A DNA stretch of 64,000 bases from Calliphora vicina. Its lineage: Eukaryota; Arthropoda; Insecta; Diptera; Calliphoridae. Under the pieces are notes generated by a model. That model worked only from the letters and a program-made list of their open reading frames with translations. It made no database searches and was not told the origin of the DNA. The DNA lies in contig NC_088780.1 of NCBI RefSeq assembly GCF_958450345.1, forward strand, positions 32,139,667 to 32,203,666. Direction: 5' to 3'. The translations under genes and the position numbers were made by a program. Below, piece by piece: positions 23,301 through 34,907 of the stretch. How positions within the stretch are numbered: position 1 is the first letter of the stretch; every line of letters starts with the position of its first letter.

Positions 23301-24425
23301 GCAGAAGGATAAGTTTTGGCAGAATTGTGTGTGTAAGTTTTTTTTACTCACTCTCTGTACTCTACTCAAGGACAATTTTCTAGGTTATATACGTTTTCTT
23401 AAAAAAAATGTAACAAATTTTCTTTCCTTAAAACTAGACTCCAAACATAACTGAGTCATGTTTTGTGTACCCACAATTTGAGCTCTAAGACAATGATTTA
23501 TTTAGCCACATTAATGGTGTGAGAAATAACAACTGGATTTAAAGATTAATGGGTTAAAATGACAAGCCAACATATAATCCTTTAATAAGAGATCCATAAT
23601 CAACACCCTATTGCCACACCTCCAGGCAACACACTGACACACATTTAAACAGTAGCCCACATCCCCATATTACATTTATGTAAAATGGAGTAGACAAAAA
23701 TATTTAAATGCTGAAACTGCATTGATTATGAGTTCTTAATGATGCAACAACATGTGTGTGTGTGCCCGCTAGTATCACTTTCAAGTGTTTTGGAGAGGGG
23801 AGCACATGTTGCTGCTACATAAATCGCTAGAATCGAAAAAAGAGAACAAGGACATTTATATTAATAAATGTTAAACTAAACACTAATTTTTAACAAGAAA
23901 CAAATATAAATTGTGTGTGCAATACATAGATTCTTATAGACAGGGGCAGCTGGTTTAGAATTGGAATTTACTGACACATGTTTTTCTTTATGATTTTTTC
24001 TTCTTCAAATATTTGGGGGTGAAGTTCAAGTTCAATGTGAAAAACAGGACAATTTTATAATGATTTTAAGGATGCAATTAATATAAGTTTTTTTTTCTTC
24101 TTTAAATCTATTTTTGTTTGTATTTTTTTTTTAAGCAGCAAGGTGCTTCTTTCAGGGATTTCAGAAATATTAAAGTGGGTGTAAATAATTTATGTGACAG
24201 AGTTTACATGTTTTTTACTTAATTTTAGTTTAATTTTTATAGAGTGTAAAACAAATGAAACAAGGACGTGTGTTTGTGTTTTTTTGTTTAATTATTTAAA
24301 GCAACACATATTTTGTTAAATTGGACGGTCTAGTCTTAGTCTTATATTAAAGTCTCTTGAGGCTGAAAAAAGGATATTGAAAGAAAGTTAATATAAAAAC
24401 AAATAAAATTAAACTTGGTATAAAA
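23300..24425. other. Intergenic DNA, nothing recognised
   Basis: AT-rich with simple GT-rich (23752-23765) and T-rich tracts. No supported gene or element. Confidence 0.45.
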
Positions 24426-25500
24426 TATGAGTGATCACGGTTAAGCTTATTTTCCTTAAAGTCACAGTATTTACAAAGTTATTAACGATTTAAGATATTT
24501 ATGCTTTTTATACTAAAAATCTATTTTTGGCACGAAATATGAATGATCAGAGATCGATCTCCTTTTCGCGATTAAACTCTTATTTACAAAGTTATTAAGG
24601 ATTATAGATTTTTGAGTTTTTTATATGAAAAATCGATTTTTGGTCAGAAATTTGAGTTATCACAGATCGAGCTCCTTTTTAAAAAATCGATATATGTGTG
24701 ATCACAGATCGAGCTCCTTTTCTCGATTAAACGCTTATTTACCAGATGAAACATCGATTTTTGGTCCGAAAATTATTAAGGATTTTAGATGTTTGCTCTG
24801 AAATATGAGTGATCGCAGATCAATCTGCTTTTCTCGATTAAGCGCTTGCTTAAAAAGTTATTAATGAGTTTAGAATTTTGAAGTTTTTTGAAGTTTTTTA
24901 ATCCTTTTCTCGATTAAAGTCTTCTTGACAAAGTTATAAAGGATTTTAAATTGTTGAGTTTTTTTAATTTAAAAATTGGTTTTTGGTCAGAAATATGAAT
25001 GATCACAGATCGATCTCCTTTTCTCGAATAAACGCTTATATACAAAGTTAATAAGGATGTTAAATTTATGAGCTTTCATATGAAAAATAGATTTTGGTCA
25101 GACATATGAGTGATCACTGATTAAGCTCTTTTTCTCGATTAATGCTTATTTACAAAGTTATTAAGGATTTTAGATTTTTGAGTTTTTTCATATAAATAAT
25201 CGATTTTTGTTTAGAAATATGAGATCAGTTCTATCTCCTTTTCTCGATTATACGCTTCTTGACAAAGTTATTAAGGATTTTAGATTTTTGATTTTTTTAA
25301 TATGAAAAATGGATTTTTTTTAACCTAATTATGTGTGATCACAGATACAGCTCCTTTTCTCGACTAAACAAATATTTAAAAATTTATTAAGGATTTTAGA
25401 TTTTTTAAGTTTTTCATATAAAACTACATTTTTGGTCAGAAATATGAGTGATCACAGATCGATATCTTTTTCTCGATTAAACGCTTATTTTTGTTTTGTA
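24425..25500. repeat. Tandem repeat, about 110-115 bp unit, roughly ten degenerate copies
   Basis: Each unit has TGATCACAGATCGA, CTCCTTTTCTCGATTAA, GCTTATTTACAAAG, TTATTAAGGATTTTAGATTT and GATTTTTGGTCAGAAATATG. The GATCACAGATCG mark recurs near 24432, 24542, 24660, 24705, 24809, 24997, 25107, 25221, 25334 and 25448. Copies vary by substitutions and truncations, so this is an old array. Confidence 0.85.
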
Positions 25501-25665
25501 GAATTTTTATGGAAACAGTCGGCTAAGTTCGTCATTTCTCTATCAGCAACTGATAATTATCATTTAAAAAGATGTTGCAAAATTAATTAATGGTATCAAC
25601 ATTTTTTCTTTGTATTTTCGAAAGGTTTGCTTAGAAATTTGCTTGCTAGTTTTCTATAGAAAAAC

Positions 25666-25814
25666 TTGTCCAATTCATAATCGGTGTCGTAGCTGTGTAT
25701 CGTTGTATGTCGTAAGTTTTTGTTAATATTTTGTTTTTTTTTGAAAAATTTTGTTTGAAAAATATTTATGACATACAACTTACAACGCTACGACACCAAT
25801 TGTAAATTGGACAA
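25666..25814. mobile_element. Short fold-back/MITE-like element between two satellites
   Basis: The left arm starts TTGTCCAATTCATAATCGGT, with the right arm ACCAATTGTAAATTGGACAA as its near reverse complement. The match runs inward through GTGTCGTAGC and GTTGTATGTC for about 48 bp. The 149-bp element is bordered on both sides by pieces of the 41-bp satellite (TTTTCTATAGAAAAACTTG left; GATTCAGAACAAAA right), so it probably inserted into a satellite monomer. Confidence 0.65.
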
Positions 25815-28800
25815 CTGATTCAGAACAAAAATGTATAGAAAACTTAATGGTGAACAAAAATTATTACAGCGTTTCTAAAGAATTCTTATCTTAGAACAAA
25901 ACCGTGACTTGTTTTCTATAGAAAACTTAATTCAGAATAAAGTCATGACTTTTTTAATAGAAAACATGATACACAATAATATTTTATAGAAAACTTGACA
26001 CTGAATGGAACCGTGACTTGTTTTCTATAGAAAACTTCAAACAGAATAAAACTGAGACACGTTTTCTATAGACCTGACCTGACCTATCAAAAACTTGACA
26101 TAGAAAAATACCGAACATTTTTATTAAGAAAAATTACTTCATTTCTAGACAAAACTTGTCATAGAACAATATTCTACTTAAATTTTTACGATGAACCGTG
26201 ACTTAGCACAGAGCAAAACAAAAGTAATACAATTTTTCTTTAGAAAACATGACGAGCAACAAAACTGTGACAGGATTTCTGTAGAAAACTTGACTCAGAA
26301 CATAACATATGACAAGTTTTCTATAGAAAAACAAATTCAGAAAAAAATTTTATAAAAAACTTAATGCTGAACAAAATTGTGACAGTTTTTCTAAGGAATG
26401 CTTCATTTAGAACATACCCGTTTCTTGTTTTCTATAGAAAACTTGATTCAGAATAAAGAAAATAGACACTTGACACTGAATGGAACCGTGACATGTTTTC
26501 TATAGAAAACTTCAAACAGAATAAAACTAAGACACGTTTTCTATAGACCTGACCTGACCTATCAAAAACTTGACATAGAAAAATACCGACAATTTTTATT
26601 TAGAAAAATTACTTCACTTCTAGACAAAACTTGTGACAGAACAATATTATATAGAAATTTTTACGCTGAACCGAGACTTAGGTTGTAGAAAACTTGACAC
26701 AGAGCAAAACAAAACTGATACAATTTTTCATGACGAGCAACAAAACTTTGACAGATTTTCTGTAGAAAACTTGACTCAGAACATAACACTGACAGTTTTT
26801 CTATAAAAAATTTAACACAATCCAAAACTGAGACAAGTTTTCTATAGAATGTTGCTCTGAGTCTAGTTTTCTATAGAGTCAAGTTTACAACATCCACAGT
26901 TGAAAATATGAACAATTTTCATATAAAAAACTGCTTCAGAACAAAACTGTTACAAGTTTCAAAACAATATTCTACAGAAAACTTGAGGCCGAACAATACA
27001 GTGACAAGTTTTCTATAGAAAACTTGACTTATAACAAAACTATACCAAGTTGTTTGCAGTAAATTTGGCTCTGAACAAAATTATATAGAAAACTTGACGC
27101 TAAACTGTCACAAGTAGAACAAAACTATGAACAATTTAATAGCAAAATTTATGAAGATCAAAACTTGACTCTGAATTAAACTCAGACAAGGATAAAAACC
27201 TTGAGTTTGAACCAACCTCAGACAAGTTTTCTATAGAAAACTTGACTCAGAACAAAACTCACACAAGTTTTCTATAGAAAACTTTACTCTGAACAAAACT
27301 CAGACAAGTTTTCTATAAAATACTTGACTCTGAACAAAACTCAAACAAGTTTTCTATAGAAAACTTTACTCTGAACAAAACTCAGACAAGTTTTTTATAG
27401 AAAAATTGACTCTGAACAAAACTCAGACAAGTTTTCTATAGAAAACTTGACTCTGAACAAAACTCAAACAAGTTTTCTATAAAAAAATTGACTCTGAACA
27501 AAACTCAGACAGGTTTTCTATAGAAAACTTGACTCTGAACAAAACTCAGACAAGTTTTTTATAGAAAACTTCACTCTGAACCAAACTCAGACAAGTTTTC
27601 TATAGAAAACTTGACTCTGAACAAAACTCAGACAAGTTTTCTATAAAAACTTGACTTTGAGCAAAACTCAGATAAGTTTTCTATACAAAACTTGACTTTG
27701 AATAAAACTCAGACATGTTTTCTATAGAAAACTTGACTCTGAACAAAACTCAGACAAGTTTTCTATAGAAAACTTGACTCTGAACAAAACTCAGACAAGG
27801 TTTCTATACAAAACTTCACTCTGAACAAAACTCAGACAAGGTTTCTATACAAAACTTGACTCTGAACAAGACTCAGACAGGTTTTCTGTAAAAAAATTGA
27901 CTCTGAACAAAACTCTGACAAGTTTTCTATAGAAAACTTGACTCTGAACAAAACTCAAACAAGTTTTCTATAAAAAAACTTGACTCTGAACAAAACTCAG
28001 ACAAGTTTTCTATAAAATACTTGACTCTGAACAAAACCCAGACAAGTTTTTTGTAGAAAAATTGACTCTGAGCAAAACTCAGACAAGTTTTCTATAGAAA
28101 ACTTTACTCTGAACAAAACTCAAACAAGTTTTCTATAGAAAAATTGACTCTGAACAAAACTCAGACAAGGTTTCTATACAAAACTTGACTCTGAACAAAA
28201 CTCAGACAAGTTTTTATAGGAAACTTGACGCTGAACAAAACTCAGACAAGTTTTCTATAAAATACTTGACTCTGAACAAAACCCAGACAAGTTTTCTATA
28301 GAAAAATTGACTCTGAACAAAACTCAGACAAGTTTTCTATAGAAAACTTGACTCTGAACAAAACTCAGACAATTTTTCTTTAGAAAACTTCACTCTGAAC
28401 AAAACCCAGACAAGTTTTCTAGTCCAGAACAAAACTGTGTCAGGTTTTCTGTAGAAATTTGGTTCAGAGGAAAATTCTATAGAAAACTTGATGCAGAACA
28501 AAATCATGAGAAGTTTTATATAGAAACTTTGATAAAGAACAAAACTGTAACAAGTTTTCAATAGAAAACTTGACTCGAAAATAAATTGTGACACATAAAA
28601 ACTAAACACTTATCAAAACTGTGACATGTCTTAGATAGAAAATTTTACATAGAACGAAACTCTATAAAAAAATTTGACACAAAAAAAATGTAAAACAAGT
28701 TTTTTATAGATAACTTGATCCAGAACAAGAAATAAGTTTTCTATAAAAAAAAGTCTTGACTAATTACAAAACTATGAGAAGTTTTCTATTAAAACTTGAA

Positions 28801-28850
28801 TCATAAAGAAGTTGACATAAGTTTTTTTTTAAAAAAAACTGAGACATTAT
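25815..28850. repeat. 41-bp palindromic satellite array, about 3 kb
   Basis: The consensus monomer is GACTCTGAACAAAACTCAGA followed by CAAGTTTTCTATAGAAAACTT (41 bp). CAAGTTTTCTA and its exact reverse complement TAGAAAACTTG meet, so each monomer boundary carries a perfect 22-bp palindrome. TCTGA/TCAGA forms a second small inverted pair. Copies at 27200-28430 are most regular; both edges (25815-26950, 28430-28850) are degenerate. A longer segment is duplicated with a 475-bp offset (about 25994 and 26469). Open frames inside are satellite artefacts. Confidence 0.95.
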
Positions 28851-30750
28851 ATATTTTGTCTGCACTTTTAGAAAATCTTAGAATTCGTGCAAGAATTCTT
28901 TTTCCAATTGACCTAATACTTTATTATACCTCAGAGACCTTAAAAAAAAGTAAGTTTAAGATTAAATATTGTTAGATTTTCTTTTTATAAATATGATCGA
29001 TGATGGCAAGGACATTTTGGTGTTGTTTCCTGAAAATGAAAAGTCATTGTTTAAGGAAACAATTAAAAAACATTTATGTAACATGAGCTAAAAAACCAAC
29101 AGCTTAGTAGTTGTATCATTTATATCTAAAAAAATTATAAAAGAAAAATCTTTTTCCTATTTTTTTTTTAACTACAACACAAATCCGGAAATGTCCTGTG
29201 TGTAATTTAGTTTGTTTTAGTATCTTCAGAGCCTTTGTCTTTTGACACTTTCCTAAAAATAAAAAAAGATAAGCAATTTTGTAAAGTATTGAGCACTTCC
29301 TCAAGCTGTCAGTACTCTCTCTCTCTCTCTTTCTCTTTCTCTTTCTTGTAGAAGAATAAATGATCCTGCTGGTTTTTTCTTACTTTAAGAAACAGTTGTA
29401 ACAGTTAAATGTCATTTACAATACATTTAAGATAAAGGTAAGGTAATACAATGACCATACAATGGAAATGACAGTTTAAAACAAATACATATGATCAGGC
29501 CAAGACCAGAGAACAAAATGAGTAACTGATCTTACCAAAAAATAAGAAAATATATAAGAGTATGTGTATGTAATCAAGAGAGCGCGCCAATTTGAAAATT
29601 TATACAAATGTTCCTAGTTTAAACAGACTGCTTTTGCTTACAATTTAAGTAGTTATATTAATGAGTTTTTGTGCTAAAATGAGCATTTAAGATCATCTTG
29701 ACTTTTGAGAAAATTCTCTTCTATATTGCTGTCTTTGTCTTTTCAAGATTTCAAGCTGCAATATTTCTATCATTGACATTTTATTTTAAATAATGATCAA
29801 GATGACCTCTAAGGCGACCTCAAAAGTGTGTAACGTCTTTTTGTAGTTCTTAAAGAGACCCGGTCAATTGTCTTTTAGGAACAATTGACCTTTTGTCAAC
29901 ATGATCTAAATGATGAGCACGAACACATTGAAAGGGAAGTAGAAGAACAAAGATAATATGATAGAAACTAATAAAATATCCTTTTTTGCTTGTGCCAATT
30001 GATTTTTTTTTTGTACAATTCGGTTTTAGAAATTGTACCTTAATTGCAGGATCAGCAGCTGATCTTTAATTAAACACAAGATGTTAGATTCGATTTTTTT
30101 TGTTGAATTTTATTTTATAAAGTGGGTGATCGTTTTTATTTCAATTCTTGTGTGTTTTTATGATAAAAATGTCCTTTTTTTTATTTGGTCAGTTGTTGTT
30201 TATTCGTAGAATTGTTTGAATGTGTATTTTTTACACATTTTTTTGTATTGTTTAGTGTTTGTAAATTGTTAATTTATGATTTTGTGTCTTTTTAAAAGAT
30301 TGTTTTGTTGGCAATTTTTGGCTGTTTAAGGGTTTATTTGTAGATGTTCTTTGATAAAATCGAGAATTTATTGTGATCGTAACACGCCTAACGGATTACA
30401 TTTGTTTTACAATTTTTTACAGCACTTCTTTTTTGAGAAAGAAAAACACTTTGGCGAAGATGGGGCAAATTTGAAATGGTTGTCGTTTTCCGGTTATAAA
30501 ATACATATGTTATCTCTTAGATTTTAAGAGATTTTTTTATAGGTTTTCTTTTTTTTCGGGATGTTTTAGTGAATTTAAAGGAATAATGCAATTTGTTTTA
30601 GAATTTTTAAAGTAAAATGGTCATATGACTTTTTCAAAGTGCTGGAATATTTGAGAAGAACTTACATTTATAAAAATTTAATAAAAAGTTGAAATTCGAT
30701 TGAAATTTCGATCTCTATCGAATGTTGTAATTTGACTAACATTAATAAAT
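28851..30750. other. Intergenic DNA with a CT microsatellite
   Basis: Contains (CT)n/(TTTCTC)n at about 29311-29347. The rest is AT-rich, and no gene or element is supported. Confidence 0.45.
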
Positions 30751-30781
30751 GCTACCGGGCGAAGCCGGTGCGGTCAACTAG
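30735..30781 (+). mobile_element. Helitron-like 3' terminus, plus orientation
   Basis: ACCGGGCGAAGCCGGT forms a short hairpin (30754-30769), followed after eight bases by CTAG (30778-30781) and then T. This is the canonical Helitron 3' end. The 5' end was not identified, so it is a truncated copy. Confidence 0.6.
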
Positions 30782-30887
30782 TATTCTATAAACTATATAT
30801 TGTAACTTGACTTAGAACAAAATTGAGACTTGTTTTGTACAGAAAACTTTACACAGAACTAAACTCTGGCAATTTTTTTATAGAATA

Positions 30888-31338
30888 CTAGCTGAACCCG
30901 GTCCGCGTTGCTGGCCCTTAGAAAACATCTGTTTTATATTGCATCTCGATTTTAATATACAGTATCGGACAAAGTCGGTGAACCAACCTTTAATGTTAAA
31001 ACATGTACTGACATTTCGGCTGGTTCCAATGAATTCAAAAATTCAGTATTGAAATTCTTATTTCTGCACCTAATATGCAAGAGTAAACAAAATTCTTTAT
31101 CACAGACCTAAAATCAAAAATCTGACTTTACACTATTTTTCAAAAGACTTTCCTGAAGATTCCGTGAAAATTTCATCAAAATCGGTCCAGCCATTTTTGA
31201 GTCCACACGAGTCCACATGAAATATATGACATTAGCGGTATAATGTAAAAATTGGATTTTTACACGCCCCTCCGCCCACAGACCGAATATCATTCGGTTC
31301 ATTCGGAACATACAAACATCCATTTTTATATATATAGA
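30888..31338 (-). mobile_element. Non-autonomous Helitron, 451 bp, minus orientation
   Basis: On the minus strand it begins TCTATATATATAAAAATGG at 31338 and ends CTAG at 30888. Just before the end is a CCGCGTTG/GACCGGG-type hairpin remnant. It is flanked by A on the 5' side and T on the 3' side, as expected for insertion between A and T. The interior includes GACCGATTTTGATGAAATTT, a sentence-like block typical of insect non-autonomous Helitrons. No Rep/helicase is encoded. Confidence 0.75.
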
Positions 31339-32004
31339 TTCGATATTAATAAATTTCGAAAGATATCAAATGATGTAGTTTGCAGAACTCTACATTTCCA
31401 ACTTCCTAAATATTGATCCTTAGTATGTATTAAAATTATTTAGATATCTACACCGTTTCATAAAAGTTTTGCTGTAAAAGCTTTTTCAACTCAAAACCTT
31501 AGTCAACTTAAAACAATATGGCGACAAGTTTAATTTTCTGAAAGTAAATATGTATTTTTTAAAAAGTAAGGAGTGATAATGCTAACGATATCTCAAATTC
31601 AAATAGACTCGATACCAAGTATACCAATCTATTAGGGATCACGTTCTGAATTGATTAGACGATATCCCTTTGTATTCAAAGTACAGGTCGCACTTGCGAA
31701 GATAGTTCAATGAAATTTGGCATACCCTTATTTATTGCTCCGAAGCCGGTTGAATTTGGTTAGAATCGGCCAATTATTTCTACTAGTCAATGAAAGGAGC
31801 ACTAGATCCTACCTGTTGTATTTTCTCATAAAGTATAGTAAAGTATCTTTCCGAAAATCACTTTAACAGACATAAATTCTTTAAACTATGCACAAAAAAA
31901 TCCCTGAAAAATCAAAATAAACTTCGCAGCAAGTAACGCAAGCAAATCACTCCTCCAAATTTTGTGAAGATTAGTGCATAATTTACCTAAAGATTCATGA
32001 ATAC
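31339..32004. repeat. Unclassified dispersed repeat region
   Basis: Blocks AAAGGAGCACTAGATCCTAC (31794-31813) and AAAATCACTTTAACA (31855-31869) recur at about 33396 and 33540, and the second also at 32483. These shared blocks mark an old repeat family broken up by the elements at 32008 and 32549. No coding domain is recognised. Confidence 0.4.
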
Positions 32005-32007
32005 TTA

Positions 32008-32463
32008 AGCTGGGTTTCCGCATACACCGTAATCGGCCCCGATAACGAAAACTGTAAAACGTTGGTGTTCGTCACCATCTCGTTTCTGAATTGTTTTCCT
32101 TTCAGTTGGGTGCGTTGCGGCATAAAACAGAAACGAAATTATTTTTTAATTTTGGATGTCGCACATTAAATAGAATTTCATTATTTTTGACAAAATCTAT
32201 TATTTTTTCTTCTTCCAGTAAAGAAAATTTATTCTTTTTATGCATTTTGATTTTATTTAAATTTGAAATAAAAAAATAATTAAAACAATTTCGTTCCTAC
32301 AGCACCGAAAACAATCTACTTGAAGCTGTTTTCGTTCCGGCCCCAAATGACAGGTTTTTCGTTACTGATCGGTGCCGTTTCGTTTCCAATTTTCGTTGCC
32401 GATTTCTGAAACGAACTTTTTTTCGGTACAAATGTATAGAATTTCGTTTTCGGAAACGTAGCT
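32008..32463. mobile_element. MITE, probably PIF/Harbinger-type, 456 bp with TTA duplication
   Basis: The left terminus AGCTGGGTTTCCG and the right terminus CGGAAACGTAGCT are inverted repeats matching at 11 of 13 positions. TTA precedes the left end (32005-32007) and follows the right end (32464-32466), the 3-bp target duplication typical of PIF/Harbinger elements. The interior has repeated CGTTTC/GAAACGA blocks in both orientations and no transposase. Confidence 0.65.
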
Positions 32464-32548
32464 TTAGTAAGGTCGTTTTCTAAAAATCACTTTAACATGT
32501 ATAAATTCTTTAATTCCCACCATGAAATTCCATAAATCGTTGAAATAA

Positions 32549-33270
32549 TGTTACGGGTTTACCTTTTAAAGACGATTTTGAATTACAATGATACCGTCTG
32601 ATAGCAGGTCCAAAGTAATCAACGCATATGATTTACATACCGGTTACATAGAGTCAGTTACCTTACTAGCTACCTAACTGGTCACTTGATCAGATACATA
32701 ACTACATATTTCAACATGTACGGGTGCTAATTGAGCTCAAATAGTCAGTTTAAAAGACTTTTCATATAAATTCCATTAACCGATTGATTTTAAACAAACC
32801 ATCCTCCAAAAATTCTCCAATAGATTACATTTTAAAGTGCAGTAAAGTGTTAGAGTCACTAAAGTGACACTGACTTCATGTTAGGTTACATGGAATTTGT
32901 ATACACAACGCCATCTTCTAGCAAATTCCAGTATTATATATTTCTACAATGATCAACCAGAGCTATTAAAGCTTCTTCACAGTTAATGTTGTCATTACTA
33001 ATAAACAATGTTAATAACAGCGTGTTATCAATATTGTTTATAAGTAGAAGTTTCTACAGATGGACATGTGGATAAACATAATGAATGTTGCTATAAGTAC
33101 AGAAATTGAAAGGCAGACATTTTTATCATTCTCTTTTGAACTAACCTAAACCAGGGATACCTCTGGAATCCCTCGCCCACAAACTTCGTCTGTCTGCCTT
33201 TAAATTTCTACATTGTAAAAGGGGACGTATAGACAGTTAAATTCGAAATTGATAATTTAATTTCGTAACA
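32549..33270 (+). repeat. LTR-like repeat, copy 3, TGTTACG...CGTAACA
   Basis: This 722-bp repeat has perfect inverted ends TGTTACG/CGTAACA and the ordered blocks AACGCCATCTT, TTTATAAGTAGAAG, GATAAACATAATGAATGTTG and AGTTAAATTCGAAAT shared with the other copies. Flanks are ATAA and ATAT, close but not identical. It includes the 33100-33230 segment AGGCAGACATTTTT not present in the other copies. Confidence 0.65.
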
Positions 33271-33569
33271 ATATATTAATTGGTTTAAACTGTAGCTTCC
33301 TGCACAAGCAATCACCTAGAATCGATATGATTCCATTTTGACAAGATTACACAGCTCATTAAGATCGGTGATATTAGATTAAGTCTAGATGTGAAAGGAG
33401 TACAAGATCCAACCTGTCGCATACAGGTATCCAAATTGGACCCGGTCTCCACTTAAATTTATTACAACCACAAATCTGTAATACATGTTTTGTGTAGAAT
33501 CGGTCTATAATTTGCGATTGCTCTTATATAAGATACATTTACAAAAATTACTTTAACATGCCCAAATCG

Positions 33570-33880
33570 AGAATAAATTCTAACCCGCATAGGTTAGGTT
33601 GGGATCTCAAGCAGCAGCATACTGGAGACAGGAAAGAGAGCAGCTCACTTGGGACCAGGCAATAGTACTCTTTGTGTTACCTGTAAATAAAGATAGACAT
33701 GAAAAGAAAAGGGGACAGGGGAGAATAAATTCGAACCAGCATAGGTTAGGTTCTCAGGCAGCTGCAGAGTGGAGACAAGAAAGAGAGCAGCTCACTTGGG
33801 TACAGGCAATAGTTCCCTTTGTGTTACCTGTAAATAAAGATAGAAATGAGGGACAGATAGAAATGAAAAGAGAATGAGAA
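33570..33880 (+). repeat. Two tandem copies of a 152-bp sequence
   Basis: The segment from GAGAATAAATTC through GCATAGGTTAGG, GAAAGAGAGCAGCTCACTTG and TGTTACCTGTAAATAAAGAT is present twice, about 152 bp apart (33591 and 33743 for AGGTTAGG). An in-frame ORF (33599-33877) spans both, but its repeat origin and lack of any domain argue against a gene. Confidence 0.75.
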
Positions 33881-34700
33881 GGGGACAGTCAAATGTAATG
33901 AAGAAGTAGAAGAAGTGAAGAGTAGGAAGCTCCGAAAAAGAGAGGAGAATATTATTAAGCACCAGTCGATTGACAGTTAATAGGACTCTCCGTAGAGATT
34001 CCTGTGTCGGGCCTGATTAGCCAATTGCTATATCTGATGAAGGTATTTAATTCACTTTAGCTTCATGTCCGAAAGCTCAGAGAGACTATAAGAAACGACG
34101 TCCCAGAAACCTTAACCCGCCAATATGTCTGAGAGACCGGGTGTGTTAAAAAAATCGTTAAATTTATTCTCCGTTATTATTTTTAAAATTTTTTAGGAAT
34201 TTTAAAATTGAAGGAAAATATATTAAATTGATTATTAAATATCTTTGTTTTATTTTAAAAAAACATAAATTAAAAAAAGTTAACTATTAGTGCATTAGAC
34301 CGGGGTCACCATTTATGAAAGTAAAATTTGCGTCACCACTGGCGGGTTAAGCGTAGATCTCCTAATGCCGGACAATGACGAAGAAGAAGAAAAATGATCT
34401 CATCTTCCTTTTCATTTTGACAACTTCTATGGAAGTTGTTATAGGGCAGGCCAAGTCTCCTCGCATGTTTGGCCATATTGTGAGCGTGTCAGGCAAAAAA
34501 AAAATCTGCATAAATCTCTTAAATATATTATTGTGAAAATAATATTCCAAATTTTGTGGTTTTCCTTTCCAAATTCACAACAAATAGGTTAACACAGTTC
34601 CTATATTGTACTGAGTGGCTAGTAGGACTAGCAGTGATAAAAATATTTAATATTTTATTTTAATCAGTTACAGCCATGAAAAAATCCAATCTGTACTCAC
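33881..34700. other. Intergenic or intronic DNA, nothing recognised
   Basis: Purine-rich at 33880-33960, then mixed sequence. No supported gene. Confidence 0.4.
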
Positions 34701-34907
34701 ACCATCCGCCAATGTGGTGGGTCCAGCAGCTGTAAATACACAATTACTCCATCCAGAACAAATTTCACATAAAACGGGGGCATATGTTAAGACAAAAATA
34801 CACAAAGGTCGTCGTTTACACTCAAAACTAGTACAAGCACTTTGACATCGATTTTCACGAATTTCAAAACAAATGAACCCAAATTTCACATTCCAAAACA
34901 ACAACAA
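34701..34907 (-). CDS. Candidate internal exon of an unidentified cysteine-rich protein
   Basis: The minus strand has a TTTTAG acceptor just above 34907 and a GTGAGT donor just below 34701, with an open 69-codon frame between them. It includes CFEIRENRCQSACTSFECKR, then CIFVLTYAPVLCEICSGW and SNCVFTAAGPTTLADG. Eight cysteines in about 45 residues, plus charged and glycine residues, look like a secreted disulfide-rich domain. No other exon could be placed and no family is recognised. It could instead be a chance open frame, as the flanking DNA is repeat-rich. Confidence 0.4.

Noticed and set aside
28337..28609. 90-codon frame, minus strand
   Set aside because: Runs through the 41-bp satellite; the peptide repeats with the monomer.
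33599..33877. 92-codon frame with repeated protein sequence
   Set aside because: Lies entirely in a 152-bp tandem duplication; no domain or signal peptide.
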